Assembly: GCF_900101875.1 (NCBI RefSeq)
Contig: NZ_FNAI01000002.1
Coordinates: 744,001-808,000 of the forward strand
Source: Mucilaginibacter pineti
Lineage (GTDB): Bacteria > Bacteroidota > Bacteroidia > Sphingobacteriales > Sphingobacteriaceae
Direction: 5' to 3'
DNA length: 64,000 bases
A program made the position numbers and the translations under genes. Under the pieces are notes generated by a model. The model worked only from the letters and a program-made list of their open reading frames with translations. It made no database searches and was not told the DNA's origin. Within the stretch, counting starts at the first letter, position 1. Every line of letters begins with the position of its first letter. Positions 17,527 to 24,933 of this stretch are shown here, in pieces.

Positions 17527-19029
17527 CTAAACCACTTTTCCCTTGTCAAGCTGTAATACTTTATCAACACTGTCTGGAATTTCGTGCTGGTAATGGGTTA
17601 CGTAAATAAGGGTAACGTTGCTTAGTTTGCAAAGGGTGTCAATCACGTTTTTAAAGTGCAGTTGCTGATGATCGTCCATCCCCTGGCAAGGTTCATCAAA
17701 GATTAATAGCGATGGGTTTTTTATTAAAGCCCTGGCCAACAGGCATAAACGTTGCGCACTGGCGGGTACATTTTTTAATAAGGTGCGGGAGTATTGGTCT
17801 ATCTCGAATGTTTTCATCCAGCGCAGTGCTATAGCCGCGCGGTCGGCATTGCTCGGTCTGAATAGTCCCAATGTATCGTAATAGCCTGATTCTATGACCT
17901 GTAGACAACTATTGTCTGTAGGGAAGTACTGGTGCAGCTCGGGCGATACAAATCCTATCTTCTTTTTTATGTCCCAGATGCTTTCGCCGGTACCCCTTTT
18001 CTTGTCAAACAGCACAATATCGTTGGCATAAGCCTGCGGATTATCGCCATTAATTAAACTCAGCAGGGTAGATTTTCCCGCACCATTTGGGCCAAGTAAT
18101 GCCCAGCGGTCGCCGGGTTTAACGTCCCAGTTTACATTGTCAAGAATTACTTTTTCGCCATACTGAATGTGTACATTATTCATCTTAACTATCTGATTAT
18201 AAATAGCTGGTGATTTGTTTGTGTTCAGTAAAGCACTAAGTTCGGCGTTATCAATATGGTCGGTAATGTCTTGTTTAAAGAGGCTTGGGTTAAAGCTGGC
18301 TTTTGTTGATTGTTCAATAATATTGCCCTTGTCCAACACCGCAATATTGGTTATTGCATCCGGAATTTCATGCACCGATGTAGCCATAATAATACTGATG
18401 CCCGAGGCTGTGATCTGCGCTATAATGCCGTTAAATTCCTGCCTGGTTTTTACATCGAGCCCGGTAAGCGGGTTATCCAATAGTAGTAAAACGGGATTTT
18501 TGAGCAGGGCGGCAGCCAGCATTAAGCGTTTGGTTTCGCCGTTGGATAGTTTTATTAACTGCTTGTTGCGCAGTTGGTTAAGGTTCAATAAATCAAGAGT
18601 TTTGGTCAGGGTCCAGGATATATCAGTGCGCGGTATAGCTTTAATTTCACTCAGGTAATTATCAACCGTCAAGGCATCTTCTGAATCGGACGAGTTGTAA
18701 CGCTGTTGATAATAAAAATCAGATGTATTGGATAGATTACGAAAATGGTGTTTCGGTTCAACCAAGGCAATCAGTTTATTGTTGATGCCGATGCTTTTAT
18801 TATCTGATATTGAGTTGTTTATGTTTTGTCCGAAGTTGTAGGTAAGGCTTCCGCCCGTAATATTAAAACGCCCGGCTATGGTTTGCAGCAGCGCGCTTTT
18901 GCCCGATCCGCTTTGGCCTATCAAGGCCCAGTTTTGTCCATTGTTGATGGTAAATGTGAGGTTTTTAAGCAGTGTATTGTTCAGGTACCTCACTGTGGCA
19001 TCATTTATTGAAAAAAGTATATCACTCAT
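17527..19029 (-). CDS. Two-domain ATP-binding cassette protein (ModF/PhrA-like)
   Basis: This 500-residue protein contains two ABC ATPase domains and no membrane segments. Domain 1 has Walker A GQSGSGKSAL, signature LSNGETKR and Walker B LLLLDNPLTGLD. Domain 2 has Walker A GPNGAGKSTL and Walker B LLIFDEPCQGMD, but its signature is degenerate (NVPASAQR in place of LSxGE). The arrangement resembles ModF/PhrA proteins, whose function is poorly known. I start at ATG 19029 (MSDILFSIN); a GTG at 19041 would add four residues. No permease lies nearby. Confidence 0.85.
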   Translation of the reverse strand: MSDILFSINDATVRYLNNTLLKNLTFTINNGQNWALIGQSGSGKSALLQTIAGRFNITGGSLTYNFGQNINNSISDNKSIGINNKLIALVEPKHHFRNLSNTSDFYYQQRYNSSDSEDALTVDNYLSEIKAIPRTDISWTLTKTLDLLNLNQLRNKQLIKLSNGETKRLMLAAALLKNPVLLLLDNPLTGLDVKTRQEFNGIIAQITASGISIIMATSVHEIPDAITNIAVLDKGNIIEQSTKASFNPSLFKQDITDHIDNAELSALLNTNKSPAIYNQIVKMNNVHIQYGEKVILDNVNWDVKPGDRWALLGPNGAGKSTLLSLINGDNPQAYANDIVLFDKKRGTGESIWDIKKKIGFVSPELHQYFPTDNSCLQVIESGYYDTLGLFRPSNADRAAIALRWMKTFEIDQYSRTLLKNVPASAQRLCLLARALIKNPSLLIFDEPCQGMDDHQQLHFKNVIDTLCKLSNVTLIYVTHYQHEIPDSVDKVLQLDKGKVV

Positions 19030-19283
19030 ATTTGTTAGCACAGGCGGTAAAATTAATGATCTCTGCCTTAACCTGCATAGTTATTTTCTCTTTCGTTCGA
19101 TATGCACTGTATAAAACGCTATACAATCTGCCTCCCCAAAAAAGCTCCATTTTGGTCAATCCGGCCCTAAAACAAGATAAAATTCTGTATAAAAGCCATT
19201 TTTTAAATAGGACTGATTATTGTATTTATTGGTTCGAAGGGAAAAATAACCCCCTTCCATACATCTACCATAAACACATAATT

Positions 19284-19451
19284 ATGAAAAACGCACATTT
19301 GTTATTAATCGCTCTGGCCATGTTTGCTCTTAGTGGCTGTTCCGTTATCGGAGGTATTTTTAAGGCAGGGGCCGTAGTTGGGGTAATTGCCGTTGTTGTA
19401 GTTATTTTAGTCATTATCTGGCTGATATCGTTGTTCCGCGGGAAACAATAA
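19284..19451 (+). CDS. Small hydrophobic lipoprotein
   Basis: This 55-residue protein has a lipobox-like ALSGCSV, with Cys19 the likely lipid site, followed by a long hydrophobic helix (about 31-49) and a short basic tail (FRGKQ). Only the ATG at 19284 gives a sensible signal peptide; the longer reading frame upstream is not credible. Similar tiny proteins are common in Bacteroidota envelopes and have no known function. A DUF2383 gene follows 93 bases downstream. Confidence 0.75.
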   Translation: MKNAHLLLIALAMFALSGCSVIGGIFKAGAVVGVIAVVVVILVIIWLISLFRGKQ

Positions 19452-19544
19452 GTTTTATATTGATTTACTATTTAGATAATTAATTATTTAAAAATTAAAC
19501 AATTTAATTATTGATAGGTTGTATTGATATAATCTAACTGAAAA

Positions 19545-20006
19545 ATGGAAAACACACAAGCAACAGCAGAAGTATTGAATGATCTGGTACAGATCAACAA
19601 TGACCGTATTGAAGGCTATACCCGCGCCTTGCATGATTTAAAAGATGGTGAAACTGATTTAAGGGCACTGTTTTTAAGTTTAATTGACGATAGTCGCCGC
19701 TATAAAGCGGAATTGGGTAAAGAGGTAGAAGTGTTAGGTAAAGACATTGAAACAAGTACTACCGTAAGCGGTAAAATTCACCGTGCCTGGTTGGATGTTA
19801 AGGCCGCATTTACCTCACACAATACTCATGATATTTTGGAGGAGTGCGAATTTGGAGAAGATGCAACCGTAAAGGCCTACAAAATGGCACTCGACGAAAA
19901 AAGCTTACCCGCCTTTTTACGCGAGCTGATTACCAATGAGCAAAACGAGATACTTGATGCACATGATGAGATCAAAGCATTACGCGACAGTGTTCATCAC
20001 GACTAA
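19545..20006 (+). CDS. DUF2383 (PA2169-type) ferritin-like helical protein
   Basis: This 153-residue protein is predicted to be a four-helix bundle of the DUF2383/PA2169 family, often linked to general stress responses. It is strongly helical throughout and acidic, with several Glu/His pairs that could bind metal, but there is no full ferritin diiron motif. Neighbours include a small lipoprotein and the ECF-sigma island, which suggests an envelope or stress context. A bidirectional terminator follows. Confidence 0.88.
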   Translation: MENTQATAEVLNDLVQINNDRIEGYTRALHDLKDGETDLRALFLSLIDDSRRYKAELGKEVEVLGKDIETSTTVSGKIHRAWLDVKAAFTSHNTHDILEECEFGEDATVKAYKMALDEKSLPAFLRELITNEQNEILDAHDEIKALRDSVHHD

Positions 20007-20023
20007 TCTATTCAAATAGAGCT

Positions 20024-20067
20024 ACATAAAAAAGGGAGCGGATACTTATCCACTCCCTTTTTTATGT
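20024..20067. terminator. Bidirectional intrinsic terminator
   Basis: The hairpin AAAAAAGGGAG-C-GGAT-ACTT-ATCC-A-CTCCCTTTTTT, flanked by ACAT and ATGT, sits between the convergent DUF2383 gene and the minus-strand gene at 20077. A and T runs on both sides let it serve both. Confidence 0.9.
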
Positions 20068-20076
20068 TCATTTTTA

Positions 20077-20523
20077 TTATTTATCTTCTGGATCCATCGT
20101 TATTGATTCAACCTGCCAGCTGGTTTTTTCAGACCAATCTCCCTTGATGTAATGCATCTTTATTATCCAATTTGATTTTATGGTTTTTCCGGATGTGGTT
20201 ATAAACTTAATAACCGATTGCAGCTGATAGCTATTGGTTGCCGTATCAATAACCGGTTTATAACTATTTTCGGGGAAATTAGCAGTAGTTGGCTGTTTAA
20301 GTTTGTCTTTTACAAATACTTTGGCTGTTTCAAAAGCTTCACGAGCGGTAGGCTTGCGGTTAAGGTGTACCGTGCTGTTTTTACTGATACCCAGTATAAC
20401 AACAATAAAGGCAATGGCAAATACAATAGCGTAAATTGTTGCCGTGCGGATGTGTGGGTGGCGGTGCCAGCCCAGTGTTTTTCGTTCTTCCTCGCTAAGG
20501 GCTTTCCAATCTGAGTGTTTCAT
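20077..20523 (-). CDS. Single-pass membrane protein, unknown function
   Basis: I do not recognise this 148-residue protein. It has a basic, His-rich cytoplasmic start (MKHSDWKALSEEERKTLGWHRH), one membrane helix at about residues 31-48 and a soluble extracytoplasmic domain of about 95 residues. The domain resembles a small alpha/beta, NTF2-like or cytochrome-assembly-like fold only in general pattern. ATG 20523 is preferred because it begins a recognisable N terminus; the upstream MCYTLH reading starts inside the spacer. It is monocistronic. Confidence 0.8.
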   Translation of the reverse strand: MKHSDWKALSEEERKTLGWHRHPHIRTATIYAIVFAIAFIVVILGISKNSTVHLNRKPTAREAFETAKVFVKDKLKQPTTANFPENSYKPVIDTATNSYQLQSVIKFITTSGKTIKSNWIIKMHYIKGDWSEKTSWQVESITMDPEDK

Positions 20524-20589
20524 GTGTAGTGTATAGCACATAAAACAATGAATAGTCGAATTGTTTTACCGGGTAAACTATATATAAAC

Positions 20590-20617
20590 AAAAAACGCTC
20601 CCGGAAACCGGCAGCGT
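20590..20617 (-). terminator. Intrinsic terminator of the first DSAK lipoprotein gene
   Basis: Read on the minus strand, AACGCTGCCGG-TTT-CCGGGAGCGTT is followed by a T run. It begins about 25 bases after the lipoprotein stop at 20643. Confidence 0.88.
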
Positions 20618-20642
20618 TCTTTGTTTTACTAAAAAAGTAAGA

Positions 20643-20861
20643 TTACATTTTTTTAGTAGTAGTGTCTTTTTTAGCTGAATCAACTTTAGCTGAATCTTTA
20701 GCAGCGTTCATTTTAGCAGCAGTATCCATTTTAGCTGAGTCCATTTTAGCTGAATCCATTTTTGCTGAATCTGCAGCAGCTGAAGAACCAGCACCTTTAC
20801 AAGCTGCAAATGAAGTAGCGATAGCTAAGGCAACTAAGCCTAATTTGAATGAATTTTTCAT
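20643..20861 (-). CDS. DSAK-repeat lipoprotein 1
   Basis: This 72-residue protein has a signal peptide and lipobox (SFAAC), giving a predicted lipid-anchored tail made almost only of Asp-Ala-Ser-Lys units (DSAKM repeated, then AAKDSAKVDSAKK). The ATG at 20861 (MKNSFKLG) is chosen; upstream codons fall in the promoter motif. It is a close paralogue of the gene at 21038. Its promoter region carries copy B of GGGTTAC-N15-GTATTAA. No enzyme function is plausible; a structural or sensor role in the envelope is inferred. Confidence 0.8.
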   Translation of the reverse strand: MKNSFKLGLVALAIATSFAACKGAGSSAAADSAKMDSAKMDSAKMDTAAKMNAAKDSAKVDSAKKDTTTKKM

Positions 20862-20898
20862 GTTTAATTTTTTAATAAGTGATTTAATAGTTTTTATG

Positions 20899-20928
20899 TT
20901 AATACCCAAAACAAAAAAAGGTAACCCA
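20899..20928 (-). promoter_or_regulatory. ECF-type promoter motif, copy B (lipoprotein 1)
   Basis: On the minus strand, TGGGTTAC (20928-20921) is followed after exactly 15 bases by GTATTAA (20905-20899). The ATG lies 37 bases downstream. The motif has the same halves and spacing as copies A, C and D. Confidence 0.8.
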
Positions 20929-21037
20929 TAATTTTAAAAGAAAAATTACAGATTACCTTTTTAATTAAAAAAAACTAAAAAATCAATAAGAAGAAGCTTA
21001 AGATTATACTTAAGCTGTCTTTTTATTAGTTTTAAAA

Positions 21038-21256
21038 TTATTTCTTAGTTGAGTCTTTTTTTACTGAATCAACTTTAGCTGCGCCAACTTTTGCAGCTGA
21101 ATCAACTGTAGTAGCAGAATCAGTTTTAGCTGAATCAACTTTAGCTGAATCAATTTTAGATGAATCACCACCTTCAGATTTTTTAGCACCACCACAAGCT
21201 GAGATAGAAACAGCGATAACTAAAGCTAATAAACCGGTTTTGAATGCATTTTTCAT
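21038..21256 (-). CDS. DSAK-repeat lipoprotein 2
   Basis: This 72-residue paralogue of the neighbour at 20643 has the same length and layout: a short signal peptide, lipobox (ISAC), a Gly/Lys/Glu linker, then Asp-Ser-Ala-Lys units (KIDSAKVDSAKTDSA...KVDSVKKDSTKK). It lies 176 bases upstream of its paralogue on the same strand and has its own copy (A) of the bipartite promoter motif. Tandem duplication followed by divergence of the repeat tract is likely. Confidence 0.8.
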   Translation of the reverse strand: MKNAFKTGLLALVIAVSISACGGAKKSEGGDSSKIDSAKVDSAKTDSATTVDSAAKVGAAKVDSVKKDSTKK

Positions 21257-21300
21257 TTTAAGAGAGTTTTAAATGTTAATTTTTTGATCGTTTTCATAGC

Positions 21301-21330
21301 TTAATACCGTTTACTTAAAAAGGTAACCCA
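21301..21330 (-). promoter_or_regulatory. ECF-type promoter motif, copy A (lipoprotein 2)
   Basis: On the minus strand, TGGGTTAC (21330-21323), 15 bases, then GTATTAA (21307-21301). The ATG of the lipoprotein gene is 44 bases downstream, leaving a short 5' leader. Confidence 0.8.
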
Positions 21331-21442
21331 CTAAATTTTAAAAAAAATTAATTCCCATAGATTTTATAGTTTTTATAGCTATCCGGAATGTTTTGACGGC
21401 AGTTGTTTTTATTGCAGTTTTGCCGCTTATTATTTAAAAGCG

Positions 21443-21471
21443 GGGTTACCTTGTTAAATTTGGCGTATTAA
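21443..21471 (+). promoter_or_regulatory. ECF-type promoter motif, copy D (distal, sigma gene)
   Basis: GGGTTAC (21443-21449), 15 bases, GTATTAA (21465-21471), 129 bases upstream of the sigma factor start. The spacer also contains TAAATTTG (21455-21462), a match to the housekeeping -7 box, so two overlapping promoters are possible. Confidence 0.75.
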
Positions 21472-21568
21472 CGGTAGTGTTATAATTTGGTGTATATTGG
21501 GTTCAAACATCAAAACCTTAGCCGGTATTTGACAATTTATTTAAGGCGAATGTTTTTTTTAATAAAAA

Positions 21569-21598
21569 TGGGTTACATTTTCGCATAAACAGTATTAA
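21569..21598 (+). promoter_or_regulatory. ECF-type promoter motif, copy C (proximal, sigma gene)
   Basis: TGGGTTAC (21569-21576), 15 bases, GTATTAA (21592-21598), ending 2 bases before the GTG start. Transcription from this copy would begin at or just inside the start codon, giving a leaderless or truncated message unless translation starts downstream. Confidence 0.7.
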
Positions 21599-21600
21599 GA

Positions 21601-22170
21601 GTGAATAAAGAGTTAAAGGCTTCGGCACCAACAGATAGCGAGATAGTTCTTGGTATACTTAATAATTCGGAAATAGTACTGAAAAGGTTATATACCACCT
21701 ATTTTCCGATGATATTGCAGTTAATTATCAATAACAACGGAAATGAGGATGATGCCAAGGATATTTACCAGGAAGCGATAATTGTTCTTTATAACAAGAT
21801 CAAATCTGGCGAGTTTGAATTAAGCAGTAAGCTTAAGACTTACATTTATTCGGTTTGCCGCAGGCTTTGGCTTAAAAGGCTGAGCCAGATGAACAGGTAC
21901 GGAGGGGATATCAGAGATTTTGAAGACCACCTGCCCGTCGATGAGGAACTTGATACACATAATGACAGGGATATACAGTTTACTAAAATGGAAAGTGCGC
22001 TCCAGTTATTAGGCGAACCCTGCAAAACCATTATGGAAGATTTTTACATACATAACAGATCTATGCAGGATATCTGTGAACGTTTTGGTTATACCAATGC
22101 CGATAATGCCAAAACGCAAAAATATAAATGCCTGCAAAGGCTGAAAAAATTGTTTTTTCAGCAGAAATAA
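21601..22170 (+). CDS. ECF-type RNA polymerase sigma factor
   Basis: This 189-residue sigma-70 family protein has region 2 (NEDDAKDIYQEAIIVLYNKI) at about residues 52-71 and a region 4 helix-turn-helix at the C terminus (MQDICERFGYTNADNAKTQKYKCLQRLKKL). It lacks a long region 3 and fits extracytoplasmic-function sigma factors of Bacteroidota. Translation probably starts at the GTG at 21601, as the in-frame upstream codons are stopped. The protease-linked putative anti-sigma gene follows 11 bases downstream, an arrangement typical of sigma/anti-sigma pairs. Two copies of GGGTTAC-N15-GTATTAA lie upstream, which suggests autoregulation. Confidence 0.93.
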   Translation: MNKELKASAPTDSEIVLGILNNSEIVLKRLYTTYFPMILQLIINNNGNEDDAKDIYQEAIIVLYNKIKSGEFELSSKLKTYIYSVCRRLWLKRLSQMNRYGGDIRDFEDHLPVDEELDTHNDRDIQFTKMESALQLLGEPCKTIMEDFYIHNRSMQDICERFGYTNADNAKTQKYKCLQRLKKLFFQQK

Positions 22171-22181
22171 CGAGTAAAGCG

Positions 22182-23282
22182 ATGAGTGATAACCTGATTT
22201 TGGAATTAATTGAACAGTACCTTAACGGCGATATGATGCCAGAGGAACGTGTGCAATTTGAGTTGCTTCGTAAAAAAGATGCAAGTGTTGACAGTAAAGT
22301 GGTAGAGCATAAGTTGTTCATTGGTTTAATGAAGCAGTACGGTGAGCGCATAGAGCTTGAAAAACGCTTAAACGCCATTCATGACGAAATTGACGTACAC
22401 ACGCTTAAAGAGGAATTGATGATTCACCCTAACTGGATAGTTAGCATGTGGAGGCACCATCATTCAAAAATATCGGTTGCGGCTTCTATAGCCATATTCG
22501 CTATATTAAGCACATTGTTTTTTACAGGTAAGCTTAATAACCATGATTCGAGCCTTGTACAGTTACGCGATGAAGTAAGTCGCATCAAAACCAAAACAGA
22601 TAATCTGGATAAAAAAACAAATAGTTTTATAAATCAAGCCCATGTAAAGCCTAAAATTACCAATCCTGGTAGTTTCAGGGGAACTGGTTTTGCTTTATCG
22701 TCAAACGGTTATATTGCAACTAACTATCATGTAATAAATAACGCCGATTCCATTTATGTTCAAAATGCAAACGGTGAATCGTTCCATGCGAAGGTTGTTT
22801 ATACAGAGCCGCAATATGATCTGGCCATTTTGCAGATCAATGATGCATCCTTTAAAGATTTGGGTAATGTACCTTACAATTTTAAAAGATCATTCAGCGA
22901 TTTAGGCGAGGGGGTTTACACATTTGGCTATCCTGGCGGCGAAGAAGTTTACGGACCCGGTTCGTTAACAGCATCCACCGGTTATTCTGGCGATACTACC
23001 GAATACCAGGTTTCTATTCCGGTTAATCCTGGTAATAGCGGCGGCCCGCTGATTGATGATAAAGGGAATATTATTGGCGTAATAAGTGCCAAACAAACCC
23101 AGGTGGCAGGTGCTGCTTTCGCAAAAAAATCTGCCTATCTATTAAAAACTATTCAAAATATCCCATCAGATTCTTTGAGTAAATCATTAACCTTAAGTAC
23201 CAAAAACACACTGGCCGGTTTAAGCCGTCCGCAGCAGTTAAAAAAGCTGAAGAATTATGTGTTTATGGTTAAGGTTTATTAA
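22182..23282 (+). CDS. Membrane protein: anti-sigma-like N terminus fused to periplasmic trypsin-like protease
   Basis: This 366-residue protein begins with an acidic helical region (residues about 4-75, LILELIEQYLNGDMMPEERVQFE) that resembles the N terminus of Bacteroidota anti-sigma factors. Next come one membrane helix (about 96-116), a probable coiled coil (about 122-150) and an S1-type protease domain (about 163-330). The catalytic triad is visible: His183 (TNYHVINN), Asp213 (YDLAILQI) and Ser286 (PGNSGGP). It starts 11 bases after the sigma gene; the ATG at 22182 was chosen over an upstream one that overlaps it. I infer that it binds the sigma factor and responds to periplasmic stress. 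The family link of the N terminus is by pattern only. Confidence 0.87.
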   Translation: MSDNLILELIEQYLNGDMMPEERVQFELLRKKDASVDSKVVEHKLFIGLMKQYGERIELEKRLNAIHDEIDVHTLKEELMIHPNWIVSMWRHHHSKISVAASIAIFAILSTLFFTGKLNNHDSSLVQLRDEVSRIKTKTDNLDKKTNSFINQAHVKPKITNPGSFRGTGFALSSNGYIATNYHVINNADSIYVQNANGESFHAKVVYTEPQYDLAILQINDASFKDLGNVPYNFKRSFSDLGEGVYTFGYPGGEEVYGPGSLTASTGYSGDTTEYQVSIPVNPGNSGGPLIDDKGNIIGVISAKQTQVAGAAFAKKSAYLLKTIQNIPSDSLSKSLTLSTKNTLAGLSRPQQLKKLKNYVFMVKVY

Positions 23283-23315
23283 CCAAGCCAAACCAATAAA
23301 AATTAATAATTGAAA

Positions 23316-23345
23316 AGGAGATACCGTAAGGTGTCTCTTTTTTTG
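23316..23345 (+). terminator. Intrinsic terminator of the sigma/protease operon
   Basis: The stem GAGATACC pairs with GGTGTCTC (one G-T pair) around GTAA and is followed by a long T run, about 35 bases after the protease stop. Confidence 0.85.
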
Positions 23346-23361
23346 TTTGAATGGATTTGTT

Positions 23362-23440
23362 TTGTCTTGCTGAACGTAGTGAAGTATCTATTTTATATGA
23401 GCGTAGTCTGCAAATAGATCCTTCGTTCCTACCCATGACA
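23362..23440. repeat. Dispersed palindromic repeat, degenerate copy
   Basis: The segment runs from TTGTCTTGCTGAACGTAGTG to TTCGTTCCTACCCATGACA. It shares the ends and the AATAGATCCTTCGT core of the 32253/43250 family but pairs less well. Confidence 0.65.
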
Positions 23441-23458
23441 TATTATTAGGTAGGGAGC

Positions 23459-23536
23459 CTGTCACCCTGAGCTTGTCGAAGGGGCGCGCGTAGAGGCCTT
23501 TGCCCGCTATGCTTCGACAGGCTCAGCAGGACAGCC
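23459..23536. repeat. Dispersed palindromic repeat, copy matching 2439
   Basis: It begins CTGTCACCCTGAGCTTGTCG and ends CGACAGGCTCAGCAGGACAG. Read in reverse complement it is almost identical to 2439-2513 (about six differences in 73 bases). With the degenerate copy just upstream it fills most of the 331-base gap before nuoD, which holds no gene. Confidence 0.8.
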
Positions 23537-23613
23537 CTTTTCTGATAATTTCCCATGTCATTTCCCCCTTCAGAGACCGCCGGTTTTTAAAACTCAGGGT
23601 GACAATAGGAATA

Positions 23614-24816
23614 TTACCTATCCACCTCTCCTAAAACAAAGTCAATAGAACCTACGATAGCAATTAAATCGGCTATCAGTACCCCTTTGGAAATCTCGGG
23701 TAATACAGAAAGGTTATTGAAACTCGGTCCGCGTGATTTTACACGTACGGGAATTTCAGATTTACCATCGGCAACAAAATAAAAGCCCAACTCGCCTTTG
23801 GCGCCTTCGCAGCGTACATAGTAATCCTGAGCTTTGGGAATAGTTTTACGGGGCATTTTAGCCCGCGGATCGAAATCGGCGGTGCGTTTAAGCTCTTTTT
23901 GCAGGCGGTCAAGGCATTGTTCAACCATGCGGATGGATTGTTCTATTTCATCAACCCTAACCTTGTAGCGGTCCCAGCAATCGCCAACAGCACCCATGAG
24001 GCCGGTACCCACCGGAATTTCAAAATCAAGCTCGGGGTATGCCGAGTAGTTATCTATCCGGCGGAGGTCCCACTTAAGACCCGATGCCCGCAACATAGGG
24101 CCCGATACACCGTAATTTATGGCCACATCAAGCGGCAGTACGCCTACATTGGCCGTACGCGATATAAATACCTGGTTGTCGGTAAGGAGTTGATTAAGCT
24201 CCACCATTTTGAGTTTAAAGTACTCCACAAAATCGCGGCAGCGTTCTTCAAAGCCTACGGGCAGGTCATAAAACAAACCGCCAACCCATATATAGTTGTA
24301 CAGCATACGCGAGCCCGAAGCCCACTCCAGCATACCCATTATATGCTCACGATCTCTAAAACACCACAGGAAAGGGGTAAAGGCGCCAATATCAATACCA
24401 TAAGTACCAATGGCTATCAGATGCGAGGCTATGCGGTTAAGCTCACAAACCAGCACCCTGATGTATTCAACACGTTTGGGGATGTCCTTATCAATGCCCA
24501 TCATGCGTTCAACACCCATTACAAAGGCGTGGCTGTTGTTCATGGAGGCCAGGTAGTCCATCCTGTCGGTAAAGGGAATAGTTTGCTGATAGGTCAGCGA
24601 TTCTGCATGTTTTTCAAAACAGCGGTGCAGGTAACCAATATGGGGGATAACTTCTTTTACTATCTCGCCATCGGTAATTAATTCCAAACGTAAAACGCCG
24701 TGGGTTGACGGATGCTGGGGGCCCATATTGAGCACCATATCTTCAACACTGGCATCAGCAATTTTTTTATTGTAATTAAGTAGGGCTTCTTCGTATTTAG
24801 GATTAGTGATCACCAA
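23614..24816 (-). CDS. nuoD: NADH-quinone oxidoreductase subunit D
   Basis: This 400-residue protein is the 49-kDa-type subunit of complex I, part of the quinone-reducing module. The family motif [21 protein letters not shown] is present near the N terminus (residues about 31-51), with later conserved [14 protein letters not shown] and [18 protein letters not shown] at the C terminus. The length is normal. It lies downstream of nuoC but separated from it by the JmjC-like gene, while nuoA and nuoB are 18 kb away. Other nuo genes are not in the window. Confidence 0.97.
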   Translation of the reverse strand: MVITNPKYEEALLNYNKKIADASVEDMVLNMGPQHPSTHGVLRLELITDGEIVKEVIPHIGYLHRCFEKHAESLTYQQTIPFTDRMDYLASMNNSHAFVMGVERMMGIDKDIPKRVEYIRVLVCELNRIASHLIAIGTYGIDIGAFTPFLWCFRDREHIMGMLEWASGSRMLYNYIWVGGLFYDLPVGFEERCRDFVEYFKLKMVELNQLLTDNQVFISRTANVGVLPLDVAINYGVSGPMLRASGLKWDLRRIDNYSAYPELDFEIPVGTGLMGAVGDCWDRYKVRVDEIEQSIRMVEQCLDRLQKELKRTADFDPRAKMPRKTIPKAQDYYVRCEGAKGELGFYFVADGKSEIPVRVKSRGPSFNNLSVLPEISKGVLIADLIAIVGSIDFVLGEVDR

Positions 24817-24933
24817 TTTCGCTTTCAGTTTAATTTAATATCGCTTCCATCTTCATGAAAGCGAATACCAAAAATCAGCTTTTTTTTTCACTTATCAGAC
24901 TAATTTTCTGTAAAATTAAAGGAGCGCGCAGCC

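Noticed and set aside
21601-22170. Sigma factor as part of a FecI/FecR/TonB system for the SusC/SusD pair
   Set aside because: The SusC/SusD pair is 38 kb away and the adjacent gene is a trypsin-like protease, not FecR.
22128-22181. Longer protease/anti-sigma N terminus from 22128
   Set aside because: It would overlap the end of the sigma factor gene, and the ATG at 22182 gives normal spacing.
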